Assembly (NCBI GenBank): GCA_009760855.2
Contig: WPIO01000003.1
Location: forward strand, 10,927,001-10,991,000
Source of the DNA: Cristatella mucedo
Lineage: Eukaryota > Bryozoa > Phylactolaemata > Cristatellidae
Direction of reading: 5' to 3'
Length of the DNA stretch: 64,000 nucleotides
Part shown: in pieces, positions 38,436-50,675 of the stretch
How the letters are laid out: each line of letters starts with the position of its first letter
Numbering within the stretch: position 1 is the first letter of the stretch
The notes under the pieces: generated by a model
Told to the model about the DNA's origin: nothing
The model's database searches: none
What the model saw: the letters and a program-made list of their open reading frames with translations, nothing else
Position numbers and translations under genes: made by a program

Positions 38436-41400
38436 ATGTCTGTGTTACATATACAAGTGGATTTCCCTCTCTCAGTCTGGTCTTGCCTTCACGAGACGAG
38501 AAGTGCTTGTTCACACTCAGGCCGATCACACAGACGGTCGGCGATTTACTCGGAATGGTCGCCCATGAAGACAAAGGCATTGAAAGAATAGCAGCCTATA
38601 GAAAAGGCAAGTGTTGTATTTAGGGTCCAACGCCTGTACTTTGAGTGACCTGCTACTGCCTGCCAGCCAAATGCTTACTTTCTTTGGCTACGACTGCCAT
38701 GTCGCTTGCAGCTCGTGTGGAAATATTCAACAGTCATTCTCATTCTTGCAGATGGTACACGGATCGCCAAAGCCACTTCCATTGAGTTGCTGCTGAGAGA
38801 GGATTTCACCATAGTCATCAACGACCAGAAGTTTAATGTGCCGAGCTCAAAAGCTAAAGGTACCTGGACGTGTTGCCTGTCGAGTGTGGGGGGGTTGCTT
38901 TTTGTGCTTGCTTTTTCATTAGCTTGCTGCTGGCCTGCAGTAAGGCAGCTTAAATGGATGACCAATAGCAGCAGCGTTATTGCTCTAACAGAGCTTTAAG
39001 GCTGTCTACCGGTCTGGGACACAGCATCAGATACCCAATCAATATCTTAAAGCAGTAGTGGTCTCCATGATTTCTTGTGGTCGGCTACCATAAGTGCCAG
39101 GCGACCAACCAGACATGCCCATCTATTCGAGCTTTTTTTAGGGCCAGCTGCAGAGCCGTTCATTTTCCTTGTGCTTTGCTTTTAGTGTGAGCCCTCACAC
39201 TAATGGTGTCGGTGCCATGTCAAGCAGTGCTACCAACCAGAATCGGTATGCAGACGAGGGTTGGGTCCTGAGGCTCATCATGCCTGAGGCACCTGGCTGT
39301 ATGTCTGGTGTCAATTAGGCAATCGTCTGCCATTAGAGCTGCTGTGAATTTTTTCTAAGGAGCCTTTATCTGCCTGCGTGGGTAGCAAAGCAGAAGCATC
39401 AGGTGCCTGTAGATGCAATAGTTAAATGTTTAGGTGCAATAGCCGATGTGCCCTGTGTCCTCATCAGGCAGCGACATTGTGGGCAGTGCTGGCTGTGGCC
39501 GATGCGGCTCGGTAAGAGAGGTTCAGGCAAACATACCGTAGGGTTTACCGAATAGTGCTCATGCTGCCTGGAGCTGCACTTTGCCACCGCTTTAATGTGT
39601 CGTTGTTGCTTGTCTTAGCCCATGTCGATCAATGCCCCCCCTTTCCGTACACTGTTCTGTGTGATTACGCTCTTGCATATTTGCTCGAGCATCGATTCGT
39701 TCGCTGGTGCTAGGTTGGCTTGGTGGAGCTGCACACACCCACACACCTCTGTCACGAAATGCCTGACCAGTTTTTTCCAGTCTCTCTCTCTCCTCCGGCT
39801 CTTCGCCCAATCTTACCCGTGATACTGCATTCCATGCATGACCTGGCGCCTCCACTCTGCCTGCTGCCCAGCGCGGCACGGCACTTGCCCTGATCCAACT
39901 CGGTCTGCTGTCGAACGTGGCGCAGCGCTGAACACTCACCCCAGCCCTTGTCGATGCACCCTGCCCCGACTGGCTTGGCACAGGATAGTAGGACGAGGAG
40001 GGAAATGCGTCTGAGGCGTGACATTGCTGGTGCACCCGAGAGGAAGCCTTCTCACCTCCTCCTCCTCCTCCTCCTCCTCCTCCTCCCCCCCAGGATGCTT
40101 GCAGCAGTGTGCAGGCTTGCTGTGCCTCAACCTGCCGGCAGCTGTGGCCTCTTTGCTCAGCTTATCCTCTCTGATGCCTAGCTGGTGGCCTTGATGCCTT
40201 TGCCACTGCTTAGCTTAGAGCCCTGCTTGACCAGCAACTTTCGGCTGATTAGCCCTACTCGTCGGCTCGACCGTTGCCGACGCCAGCTCTATGTCAGCGT
40301 AAAGTGTGCTTCTGGCATTGTTTAGTGGTCTATTATTGCTGGAGCCACCGACTATCGTGCCGTCATGCAATCAAACCAAGGGTCACTCTGTCAGTGTCGT
40401 ATACAAACTATGGTGGCTTTTTTGCGGCTGCTACAGGGTGCTGTGTTTGCTCAGCCCAGCCAGCTCCGGCTCCAGCCTCGGTCTCTCGTTTAACTCGCAT
40501 ACCTTTAACTCATGCATTTAATGAATTTAACATTCAACTCATACATTAATACCTATCATACATTTTAAAGCATACGTTAACTCCTCCTCTCATCCATCCA
40601 TGCTTCCTCTCTTCTTGTCTGGCTCCCTGTGCGTCCCACCCTCTCAACTCAGTCTGTAGGTCTGCTTGTCTGAGTTTCCCCTCTCTTTCTCCGTCTCCTC
40701 TTGCTGTGCATCTTTTTTCTCTCTGTTCGTCCACATGTTGGTCTGTGCTTATTGTGGCCCCTCGTCTCTCCTGTCCTGTCTTTGCCAGTCTTCCCTTCTC
40801 TCTGTCCTCTCTCGTCCCACTCCTTCTCCATTCTCCCCAGCTAGCATTTTCTCTCGGTGTCTACCTCCTCTCTCAGCCGATGCCAGCACCACATCGCAGC
40901 TCTCTTCATCAACCTTGTGGGCCAGCTCGGCTAACGGTATATGCAGCCTATATGCAGCCCTGCTTTCGGTTTTGTTTTTTTTTAATTATCCATCTTAATG
41001 TTTATGCACCCCGAGAGCTTGGTAGCTGCAGTTGGTGCCTGCCTGTCAAGAGTCTCAGGCTTCCCAAAAGTAATTGGATACTCTGGCTCCTTTCAGCTGG
41101 ATGCCAGCTTGCTTGTGGCTAATCGTTCAACTAATTAATTGGTAGCCTCTCATTCCTTGCTGTGGCCTTGGAGTATTTTGTGCATGCACTGTCGCATAGA
41201 GTGGGCAGCAGGCTAGCCGCGCTGCAATTGTCCGTCATTGAATGCCCAATTGCTGCTTTTCCACATGCGGAGTCTTGACTCTCGCTCTCAACTTCACAGG
41301 CTTTTTGTGATGTGTTAGATCTCTGCTTGCCGCACGTGCACGAATACGTCATCTGTAGCAAAGCCTTTGCCATTTTAGGATGCATTCGGCATCCCTTTAT

Positions 41401-43954
41401 GGGAAGCTGGTCATCCACCGAGATCTTTCTCTTTGCTAGCTCTGCCTGGCTAGCAGCTATGACCGCTTGCCAGATCGGCTAATTGATTGCTGTCGACTGC
41501 TGCATCTGCGCCTGCTCGTGCTCCTGCTGGTCTTGCTCTTTGGGTTTGTCCTTGCTCTTGCTATTGCTGCTGCTGCTGCTGCTCTTGCTCCTTGGTACCA
41601 ATGGTCTTGCTCTTGCTTCTGCTGCCTCCATTGCTGCTGTCTTAACGTCTCTCTTGGTTATGTTCTCTATGGCGGACTGCTATTCTTTTAGGTGGTGATC
41701 TTGCTCAGGAGACCGAGGATAATCTTTCGGACATAAAGGCAATTGTAGCTAAGCTGCATTCGACCCTGAACATCACCGGCTTTCAGCTTCAGCGCGAGAA
41801 GGAGCTGCTGGAAAGGGCCGAGCGGCTCGCTTCGGCCTTGGAACCTTTCGAGAAAGTGAGCCTGCTGTGCCGCTGAGGATTGCATCGTCCGAGGCCTGCT
41901 CCCATTCCTGGTGGCTCGCTAGCGTTCTGCACGCGTGCACCTTCCCAAGAGCCGCTAGATGGCTGACCGGGAGAGCAGATTTAAATGAAATGGCCACCGA
42001 CAAACAGCAGTCTGTAGCTTCCGTATGCATCCATGCTGTCTACCACCGGTTTTTTCGTGAGACAAACGTAGCAAATGTACAGCTCACCGATGCTGTCAAG
42101 TGGGTGCCGGTGGTAGCGTGCTGTGAGGGATGTCTCGAAAGCTGCCTGATAAGGCGCTGCCCGAGTGCATCTCTCTCTCTCTCTCCGTAGGTAAAGGAGA
42201 GCCTGAGCTTGAAAGCGAGCAAGCACACGACGAGACTCACCTGGCTCGGACTTGGTCTAATGGGATTTCAGTTTGGATTCCTGGCACGGCTCACGTGGTG
42301 GGAGTACTCTTGGGACATAATGGAGCCGGTTACATACTTTGTCACGTATGGAACCTCGATGGCCATGTTCGCCTACTATGTGCTGACAAAGCAGGTGTGC
42401 AGCACGTGGAATTGCATTGCTTCGTCCTCGGGCATGCGTGCGATGCCGTTTGTGCGTATCTGGACTGTGGGTGCCCTAGAGAGATGTGGTAGAGATAAAG
42501 ATGGTTACTGATGTTCTACCTAACTCACCCATTTGGCCAGGCATCAGAACAGGATGACAAAAACGCCGAGAGAAAGATCGAGGGAGTGTGTGTGCATGCG
42601 CACGTTCGTGCAATTGTGGATGTCATCCGCACATGGATGGCAGCAAATTTTCTAAAACTAAACGATGATAAAACTAACTTACTAGTTATGGGCAAACCCA
42701 GTGTGATTCACAAATTGGAAAGGCTGCCGCTCAAAATTGACTCTGCCAGCATATCTCCTTCCTGTTGAATCAGCTCGAAATCTAGGTGTCATGTTCCAAA
42801 GTGACCTCTCGTTAGACGACCACATCAGCTCCACAATCAAGTCTGCCTACTTTCAGCTACATAACATTGCTAGAATTCGGGCTTGTTTAGATAAGGATAC
42901 CACATCTAAGTTGGTCCATGCATTTGTGGCATCCCATCTTGACTTCTACAACTCACTTCTTGCTGGCCTACCGGCATGTGCAATCAGGCGATTGCAGCTG
43001 GTGCAAAACTCTGCAGCTAGGCTTGTCTGTCGTGAGCCTCGCAGTTGCCATATCACACCACTTCTCGCCGACCTGCACTGGCTCCCAGTCAAGTAACGGA
43101 TCAACTTCAAGGTTTTGTCGCTCACTCTTACGTCACTTCATTATTTGGCTCCAGCATATCTCTCAGATATACTACCCCATCAGGCCAAGCATCGTACCAC
43201 CCGCTTTTCGGAATCCAACAGTCTGGAAATACCTCGTACAAACCTCAAATCCTTTGGAGATCGTGTACGTAGTTCGTATGCTCCCAAAGCCTGGAACTCA
43301 CTCCCGACTTCCGTCAGAACATCCCCTGACTTGACCACATTTAAAAAGAACTTTAAAACATACCTATTTAGGACAGCATTTAGTGGGTCCCTGTGATTCG
43401 TCCTTGATGTGCTTATGCGTGCTGACACTGTGCATGCTGCCACTAACCACATTTGCATGCTGACCCTGTGCATGTCACCCCTAACCATATTATTCATTTT
43501 GTTTGTCTATCAAGCATGATATTACTCACCATTCAATTGCATTTCCCTTTGCAGCAAATGTAAAGCACCTAGAAAGAGATTGAGTTATCTGAGGGCGCTT
43601 TATCAAGTGCATGATTATTGTTATTATGTACGGAGCACACGTATGACTTGAGGGAGAGGCAGGTAGCAAGCTTACTGTCTCCATTCTCTCGTTCGACAGG
43701 AGTACGTCTTTCCTGACATTCGTGACAGAGAGTTCTTGATCAAGTTCCACCGCGAGGCAGCGCGCGCCAAGCTCGACGTTCAGAAATACAACCAACTGAA
43801 GGAGGAGCTGGCTTCTATCAACCACGACTTGAGCAGACTCCGCGATCCGCTGCAGCTGCACGTTCCACCGGTGGCCGGCCGAGGCGCGCCAGAGGCCACC
43901 GATGGCATCCAAGCGGCCGAAGAGAAGCCCGTCAGAGGTGCTACCCAGCCGTGA
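38436..43954 (+). CDS. MCU: Mitochondrial calcium uniporter pore subunit (5' end not assigned)
   Basis: Inner-membrane channel carrying calcium into the matrix. Firm exons: 38436-38606, 38752-38859, 41692-41855, 42191-42394, 43700-43954 (stop); all phases join. Order: matrix N-terminal domain ([42 protein letters not shown]), coiled coil 1 ([22 protein letters not shown]), first membrane helix ([12 protein letters not shown]), loop with selectivity motif [14 protein letters not shown], second helix ([17 protein letters not shown]), then coiled coil 2 ([24 protein letters not shown]) and a divergent tail. The Ser and Cys aligning with human Ser92 and Cys97 are kept. Arg and Glu in the loop match MCU; as I recall, the paralogue MCUb differs at these two positions. 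About 299 aa plus the missing presequence. The intron after 38606 is GC-AG. The regulator MICU1 lies 9.2 kb downstream. Confidence 0.95.
38607..38751 (+). other. GC-AG intron in MCU
   Basis: A 145-bp intron with donor AAAAG/GCAAGT and acceptor TTCTTGCAG. Joining gives YRK-DGTRIA, matching the YSPDGVRVA stretch of human MCU, so the border is fixed by homology. No in-phase GT donor nearby preserves this. Confidence 0.9.
38860..41691 (+). other. MCU intron with polypyrimidine tract
   Basis: This 2.8-kb intron holds no recognised transposon. It contains a (CCT)n run at about 40057-40089, a long CT-rich tract at about 40570-40860, and a short (CTG)n run at about 41563-41583. Confidence 0.6.
42600..43628 (+). 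mobile_element. L2-type LINE in the last MCU intron (sense)
   Basis: Starts within the region after RT ([22 protein letters not shown]) and continues [74 protein letters not shown] and the KKNFKTYLF end, then the 3' UTR and hairpin tail. At least three frame breaks. Young-looking and close to the inverted copy at 44965-45598. Confidence 0.92.
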
Positions 43955-44964
43955 TCGGCCGCTCTCGGCCGTGGCATCTGTGCATCGCTCTGCGTAGTTG
44001 CCCGCTCTGTAAGCGACGACCTGTTTCGTTGACTTCCTGTGATAAAGAAAGGATGTCGCTTGAAACAGACGTGCCGGTCGACACAAGTGCTTAACCTATA
44101 GACACGCCTCCCTACCGCTCCGCTGAGTAACTTGGTGCCATCAAACGTGACGTAGCTCTTACGTTGGAGGCATGCGCTCCAGCACATGCAGGTCTTTGAT
44201 AAGAAGTGATGCCGATCGAAATGCACGTCGGCATCATGGTATGCATAATTTTTTGCTTCTGATTGTTATTTCCTTTCAATTTCCTACTTGTCGAGAGATG
44301 GTGCATTTGCCGAATGCACGCCTTTCTATTTTTCGCTTGCACGGTGTGTACAGAGCTTACTAACTGCATTCCCCAGTGGTGTGCCGGGCGTCACTGTCGT
44401 TTTGTGGGATTTGCCTGCGTGTGTAACAGTGACGTCATTGCAGCCGGTATGTGTCGAGTCGTCAAATGGGTCACCGGCTTAAAATGGCTGTTGTCGGAGT
44501 CCATGCTTGGCTACTTTTATATGCAAGGTCTGCATGTCACCGCTTTCAAGCGCACTGTAGACACTGAATCCTTAGCGATGCCTTTCCGTAATTCGCATTG
44601 AGCGATACAGTTCGAAGCAGCCCCACAGACGAGGATGCTAGTCCACTCGGAGTGGCAGGGGATGGGGTTTTTAAAGTCTGCCGCTCTCAGCTTCTCCTTG
44701 GTCAGCGCTCGTGTTCCATGCTCTGTTTGTATTTGGCAAGATTAAAACATGTTATGCCGAGTCATTCTACTGCTGATCCTGCAGGTAAGCGGTACGCCAT
44801 TCGCTGTGCGGGGATTTTATTTGGTCTTAGATAAGACTGTAAATGTGAGAACTGACGTCGGCTGCACTGTCAGGTACTTCTTAAACATTGAGATTCCTCA
44901 ATGTCATATAAGAGTTTGCTCGCTTTCCTAATGAGCTCGAAAATGCATTACTTAAAAGCACTTA

Positions 44965-45598
44965 TAATAATAATAATAATGCACTTGATAAAGCGCCCTC
45001 AGATAACTCAATCTCTTTCTATGCGCTTTACATTTGCTGCAAAGGGAAATGCAATTGAATGGTAAGTAAAATCATGCTTGAAAAACAAACGAAATGAATA
45101 ATATGGTTAGGGTTACATGCACAGGGTCAGCATGCAAATGTGGTTAGTGGCAGCATGCACAGTGTCAGCACGCATAAGCACATCAAGGACGAATCACAGG
45201 GACCCACTAAATGCTGTCCTAAATAGGTGTGTTTTAAAGTTCTTTTTAAATGTGGTCAAGTCAAGGGATGTTCTGATGGAAGTCGGGAGTGAGTTCCAGG
45301 CTTTGGGAGCATACGAACTAAATGCACGGTCTCCAAAGGATTTGAGGTTTGTACGAGGTATTTCCAGACTGTTGGATTCCGAAAAGCGGGTGGTACGATG
45401 CTTGGCCTGATGGGGTAGTATATCTGAGAGATATGCTGGAGCCAAATAATGAAGTGACGTAAGAGTGAGCGACAAAACCTTGAAGTTGATCCGTTACTTG
45501 ACTGGTAGCCAGTGCAGGTTGGCGAGAAATGGAGTAATGTGGCAACTGCAACGCTCACGACAGACAAGCCTAGCTGCAGAGTTTTGTCGCTTGATTAC
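44965..45598 (-). mobile_element. L2-type LINE 3' portion (inverted relative to 42600-43628)
   Basis: (AAT)n and antisense hairpin at left; the minus strand reads [39 protein letters not shown] and [19 protein letters not shown]. Nearly the same as the copy in the last MCU intron. Confidence 0.92.
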
Positions 45599-45604
45599 TA
45601 GCCG

Positions 45605-46395
45605 TTCTGGGACTTTGACATGGCCACTCGTGCACAATCTAGGCTTTCATTTTCATGAAGACGACACACGGCTGAACCAGTGCTTTGACCTCTCCTTGCC
45701 TTTCAGCTCGTCGGAATCTCTGAACTCCCAGCCGTATATATTGCTGACATTTGCGCGTGGATGGCAGACAATCTTTTCAAATTGAGTGACGAGAAAACCA
45801 ACTTACTAGTTATGGGCAAACCTAGCATTACTTAAAAAGTGAAAAGCCTAACCTCAAAATGGGTTTGGCCTGCTTACACTGTGTCTTCTGTAGCCTCCGA
45901 AGGCAATCTGGGTAACCTGTTTCAAAGTGACCATTCACTAGATGACCACATCAGCTCCGAAGTCTGGCCTGTCTACTTTCAGCTATGTACCATTGCAAAA
46001 GTTCTGGCCTGCTTAGATAAGGATGCAGCAGCCAAGCTGGTCCATGCATTTGTGGCATTTCTTCTTAATCAGGCTTTGTGTCATACTACCACTCCTTTGT
46101 CTCAAGTCGTTAAGGTGTGCCTCGAACCAACTGCTTATCTTTCGGAGGTTGTACGTTCATTTCGTATGCTTCCAAAGCCTGGAACTCACTCCCTACTGAC
46201 GTCAAGATATCCACTTTCTTGACTACGTTTAAAAAGAAGCTACAAACCCACATTTTCCTCATAGCATTTGCTGAGTCCGAATGGGTTGGCCCTTATGTGC
46301 TTATGCGTGCCGGTGCTGTGCATGTTATTGCTAAGTAACTAACTCGCTTCCCTTATGTGAATTGTAAAATATAATGTAATATATGTAATTAATAA
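45605..46395 (+). mobile_element. L2-type LINE, older subfamily, sense
   Basis: + strand phrases NLGFHFHEDDTRLNQCFDLS (a mutated YADD box), [19 protein letters not shown]-like, HISSEVWPVYFQL and a degenerate C-terminus up to KKLQTHIFLIAFAES. Many stops. It lies head to head with the copy on its left. Confidence 0.8.
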
Positions 46396-49300
46396 TAAAT
46401 TTCCATAATACCCTCGGAGAACTTTCTTCTAACAACCCCTTCTAGGTACTTCACAAATGCTGTAAAAGAAGCATAATCAAATAATTAGTATTAATATGCA
46501 CAATGTCAACAAGCATAACATGGTTAGAGCTGACATGCAGTGTCAACATTTAAAATGAGGTTAGTGGTAGCATGCACAGTTTCGGTTTGCTAAATCATAC
46601 AAAGGACAAATCACAAAGACCAACTAAATGTTATGATAAATAGGTGCGTTTTAGCTTTTTTTTAAATGTCAAGTCAGGCGATGTCGTGACATCAGTTGCG
46701 AGTATGTTCCAGGCTTTGGGAGTATACGAACTAAAGGCACGGTCTTTAAAGGATTTGAGGTAAGTTTGAGGCAGAGCTAAGCGATTTGAGTCAGAAAACC
46801 AGGTGGGACGATACCTATGCTGGTTTTAGGAGTAGTTCTGATATCTAGGCTGGAGCTTAAGAATGAAGGGACCTAAAAGTAAGCGACAGAGCTTTGAAGT
46901 CGATACGTTGCTTGACTGGGAGCCAGTGCAGGTCGGTGAGAAGTGATGTTATGTGGCAGCAGCGAGGCTCACGAAAGACAAGCCCAGGTGCAGAGAGAGT
47001 TTCACCAACTGTAAATGCCCGATAGCATTTGCCGGTAGACCAGCAAGCAATGATTTACAGAAGTCGAGACGGGATGTCAAAATGCTTGGACAAGTTTAGA
47101 TGTGGTATCCTTTTCTAAGCAGGCCCGAATTGTAACAATATTGTATAGCTGAAAGTAGGCAGGCTTGGCTGTGTAGCTGATGTGGTCGTCTAGTGAAAGG
47201 TAACTTTGGAACAGGACACCTAGATTACGTGCCGATTCAACAGGAGATATGCTGGTGGAGCCGATTTTGAGAATTAAGCTTTCCAATTCCTGAGTCACAC
47301 TTGATTTGCCCATAACTAGTAAGTTGGTTTTATCGTCATTCAATTTGAGAAAGGTTGCTGCCATCCATGTGCGGATGTCAGCAATACATGCAGCAAGGGA
47401 GTTGATAATTCGGTGTGCTAGAGGGCTGGGAGAGATCAAAGCAAAGGTACAACTGTGTGCCATCTGCATATAAGAGAAAACCTAGATTGTGCTTGGCTAT
47501 CACATCTGCAAGAGGGAGAGTACAAACTGTGAAGAGAAGCAGACCAAGCACAGAGCCCTGAGGTACCCCGTACTTCAGTGGCTCCTTGGGTGATCTTGGT
47601 CCGTTCAAATCAATACTCTGGAGACTCTCCTTGGGTGATCTTTGTCCGTTCAAATAAATATTCTGGAGACTCACACTAAGATGGGACCTGAACTAACGCA
47701 GTGCAGTTCCAGTAATGCCCAGGTTCGATGAAGGGCGTTCAAGAAGGAATTTGTAGTCAATTGTATCAAACGCCCTCAAAATAAATTAAGCAAAGCAAGC
47801 AAATAGATTATACCCAAGTCTGCATTCCTGAGAAGGTTGGTATACACCCGAAGCAATGCTGATCGGTGGAGTGATTAGCTCTCAAATCAGGCTGGAGCTT
47901 ACTTGCTAGGTTTTAGTTTCAACATAAGAGTTCCGCTGGTCTGGCACAACTCGTTCTATTGCCGAGCTAGTTTGGTCCAGCGGTTGTGCTCGCCCCGACC
48001 AAGGTCTGGCTGAGGTCGTGGGCTCGAGCCAAGAGGCATATGTGAAGCGCCTGAATAGAGATTAAGTTCTCTTGGGGCGCTATACAAATGAATTATGTTT
48101 TTTTAGTGTCTTTAATAGGAGCGGTAAGAAGGAAACTGGTGGAAGCTGCTCAAGTTCTCTTGGTCTAGTGTTGCTTTCTTAATTAGTGTCCTAAATACTG
48201 CCTTTTTTAAAGATGCAGTGACACGACCATCTGATTCTAAGGACGTATTTATAGTGGTAGTTATGCATGGCAGCAGCATATCTATGCTTTGTAGAAGTAG
48301 CACTGTGTGAATCTAGAGGACAGACTTCTTTGACTAGGAGATGAATTTCAGGATCAAGGCACTCGCGGTCTCCTCGAATATAGACATTGAGGTGCTGCAC
48401 GGAATTGAAGGAGGGGAGTCCTTTTGGGTTGCCATTGAGGGACAGAACCCCAGAAGGGGTGCTGCTACCTTAGGGGTGAGCTCTCTGATCATGTCTGTAG
48501 TGCTGACAAAGAAGCTAGTGAAGCAATCAGCTAGATCGCCACAAGGCAACTAGGCAACATCACTAGGCAAGGAGCTAACCCTAGGAGCAGTTAAGCAGAT
48601 GTTTGACATCTGCATTTTTTATATTAAATATCTGTGATTCGACAATACTTTTTTTTTTATAGAAGCTAGACTTGGCCTTTGCTAGGATCGATTGTTATGA
48701 CCCACAGTAGTCTTCGTGTGCCCGTCGATAGACAGCCAGTCCTGATCTTTTTTATGCTTTCTCAAGCTTGCTTTTAGTAGACCTAGCTATATGTCTAGGG
48801 TAAAGCCTGGGCCATCGGGACGGGGGTGCATAGTCAGAGGTGCAAACTTTTTAAGCATGTCAAGTAGTGTTGTGTGGTAGCTTTTAATCAACGATGACAG
48901 GTCTGATGGGCGATTGAGCAGCATGGGCGAAAAAAAATATTTTTTTCGCGGACAACATGGATGTCAAGGATCTTGGAGGTTTCGCGATTTACTGACGATT
49001 TTTGATGCGGATGAGTGCACGCATTGTTAGCTGAATGAGATCCGCATGTGGTCAGATGGACAGTTTTTTAATAATAGGGGATTATATCATAAATTGTTGC
49101 GAGAATATTTGATTGAGCGTGTGACCCTTGTTGTTAACAGGGTCATGTACATGAGCCACAAAAGAAAATTAGTCACTGCATGCATGAAATTTGGCACTTA
49201 AGGCGTCGGTTAAGTTGTCAAGATGAATGTTATAATTACCCATAACGAGGAAAGATCGGTTTCTTGCACACATAATTGAAATGATGAGATCAAAGAAGAG

Positions 49301-49490
49301 ATCTGAGATAAAAGAGGACTTGGTACCTGGGAGGCGAGAGGTTGCTGTCACCATTGGCAACTTGACGTCGGAGGGACTCAAAACAAGGGATTCGAAAGAC
49401 TGCTTCGAGGGGACTGCAAATGGTTTGAAATTGAGAGAGGAACGTGCAACAACAGTGATTGTGCCTAAAAAAGATTAACTCTATTAGAGT
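46396..49490 (-). mobile_element. Long L2-type LINE, older, with nested SINE-A
   Basis: From right to left: endonuclease piece (RSFLVMGNYNIHLDNLTDAL, 49169-49381), linker and RT start (48112-48549: LLLQSIDMLLPCITTTINTSL), RT catalytic region ([28 protein letters not shown], 47378-47674), C-terminal region (47077-47469: [20 protein letters not shown]) and the 3' UTR and tail near 46396. The catalytic box reads YADG instead of YADD. A SINE-A interrupts it at about 47962-48105. Confidence 0.88.
47962..48105 (+). mobile_element. SINE-A nested in L2
   Basis: GCTAGTTTGGTCCAGCGGTT head with a short deletion, B-box GGCTCGAGCC, GTGAAGCGCCTGAATAGAG, hairpin, GGGGCGCTATACAAATG. The L2 resumes with TGTCTTTAATAGG, as in the intact copy at about 17360-17380. 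Confidence 0.88.
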
Positions 49491-50675
49491 GCAATACAAA
49501 TGCCTTATTATAATTTTTAATATTATTATTAATAGGCAACAGGCGACGGGATGGATTTCGGCGAGCACAACGTTGTCTCTAGTTTAAAAATATGCTAACC
49601 ATCGAAGGCCGTTTGCAGCTCGACTCCTACCAGAACCGTTTTTCTCTAGCAGGCACAAACTACGGGTGCTTCCGTTTTCTGTGATGGTGCCGAGCTGCCG
49701 AGATTCCTGCTTCCTGCTCTCAACAGGAAGCTTGAAGCTCTTGGAAAAAGGTCTCGATACTGAAGCTGCTGCCGTTTCCTGAAAGTATGAAGCTCATGAG
49801 AACAGACCCAGTTATGGGGTATCTCGAACCCTTTTCTACTAACCGCTCTTAAGATTCGTACAGATGAGCCAATAGTAAGCATGCATTTGTTTCAGTCCAA
49901 CTTTGACTCTATTCGTTTATCCGGTGGGCGAGTTTGCAAACTAGTCGAGTCCAGCAGACAATGAAGTCGGCACCAAGCCCTGCGTGCTTCAGCATTTCCC
50001 CTCCAATCCCAACTGCGCTTACCCAGTAGAAGGACAGAGCAGGGCTAGCAAATTGGAAAGCACTAATTTATATGTTGTGTTCGTGACTTAAGTAAAATAT
50101 ATATCAAATATTATCTATTGCTGTGCATAAATTTGGTATGGCAACTGCGAAACTGCACGTCAGAATGCTACACCGCTGCTTAAGTCGCCCTAATCTGTAG
50201 CTGAGCGTCTGTCTAGTCTTTTACGCCGAATATTTCTCTGATAACTAGACGTCACTCAGTTTCCCCACCCCAGCGATTTAACCTGAGCTTTTCAATCGCG
50301 TCTCCGCGAAAGAGGCGGTAATAAAGCATGTTTCTGCAGCATGGAAAGCGTGCATAATTCGATTGCCTGCCTGTTTAAGTTAGCCACCTATTGTAAGCCG
50401 ACTTGGACTATCTAGCTCGCCTAATAAGCAGAGTGAAATGAATTCTGGAGCAGAAGTTTTGTGCGATAAACTACGAATGTTCACCAGACGATTTTTTAAT
50501 GGCAGGAAACTGCTTGAACGAATAACCTTCACAAGTTGTTTGCAAAAATTTATGTATTACGTTAAGAAAAACCACTTTGTACTGGCTATATTTTCCTAGT
50601 TAAACAGAGCCATGGCTACACTTAATCGATGTGCAGGGAATCGTGCGATCTGTGAGCACCATTAAACATACTAAC

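Noticed and set aside
41467-41698. Leu/Cys-rich membrane-like ORF
   Set aside because: It is the polypyrimidine and (CTG)n end of an MCU intron, read just before the acceptor at 41691.
42191-42394. MCUb rather than MCU
   Set aside because: The loop reads [14 protein letters not shown] with Arg and Glu as in MCU; as I recall, MCUb has other residues at these positions.
45117-45410. ORF resembling [19 protein letters not shown], also seen at 15959, 43180 (minus) and 57941
   Set aside because: It is the antisense of the L2 3' UTR and C-terminus; its repetition reflects copy number, not a gene family.
45598-45605. Twin-priming inversion of a single L2
   Set aside because: Both sides contain the C-terminal region and 3' UTR and differ in subfamily, so these are two separate insertions meeting head to head.
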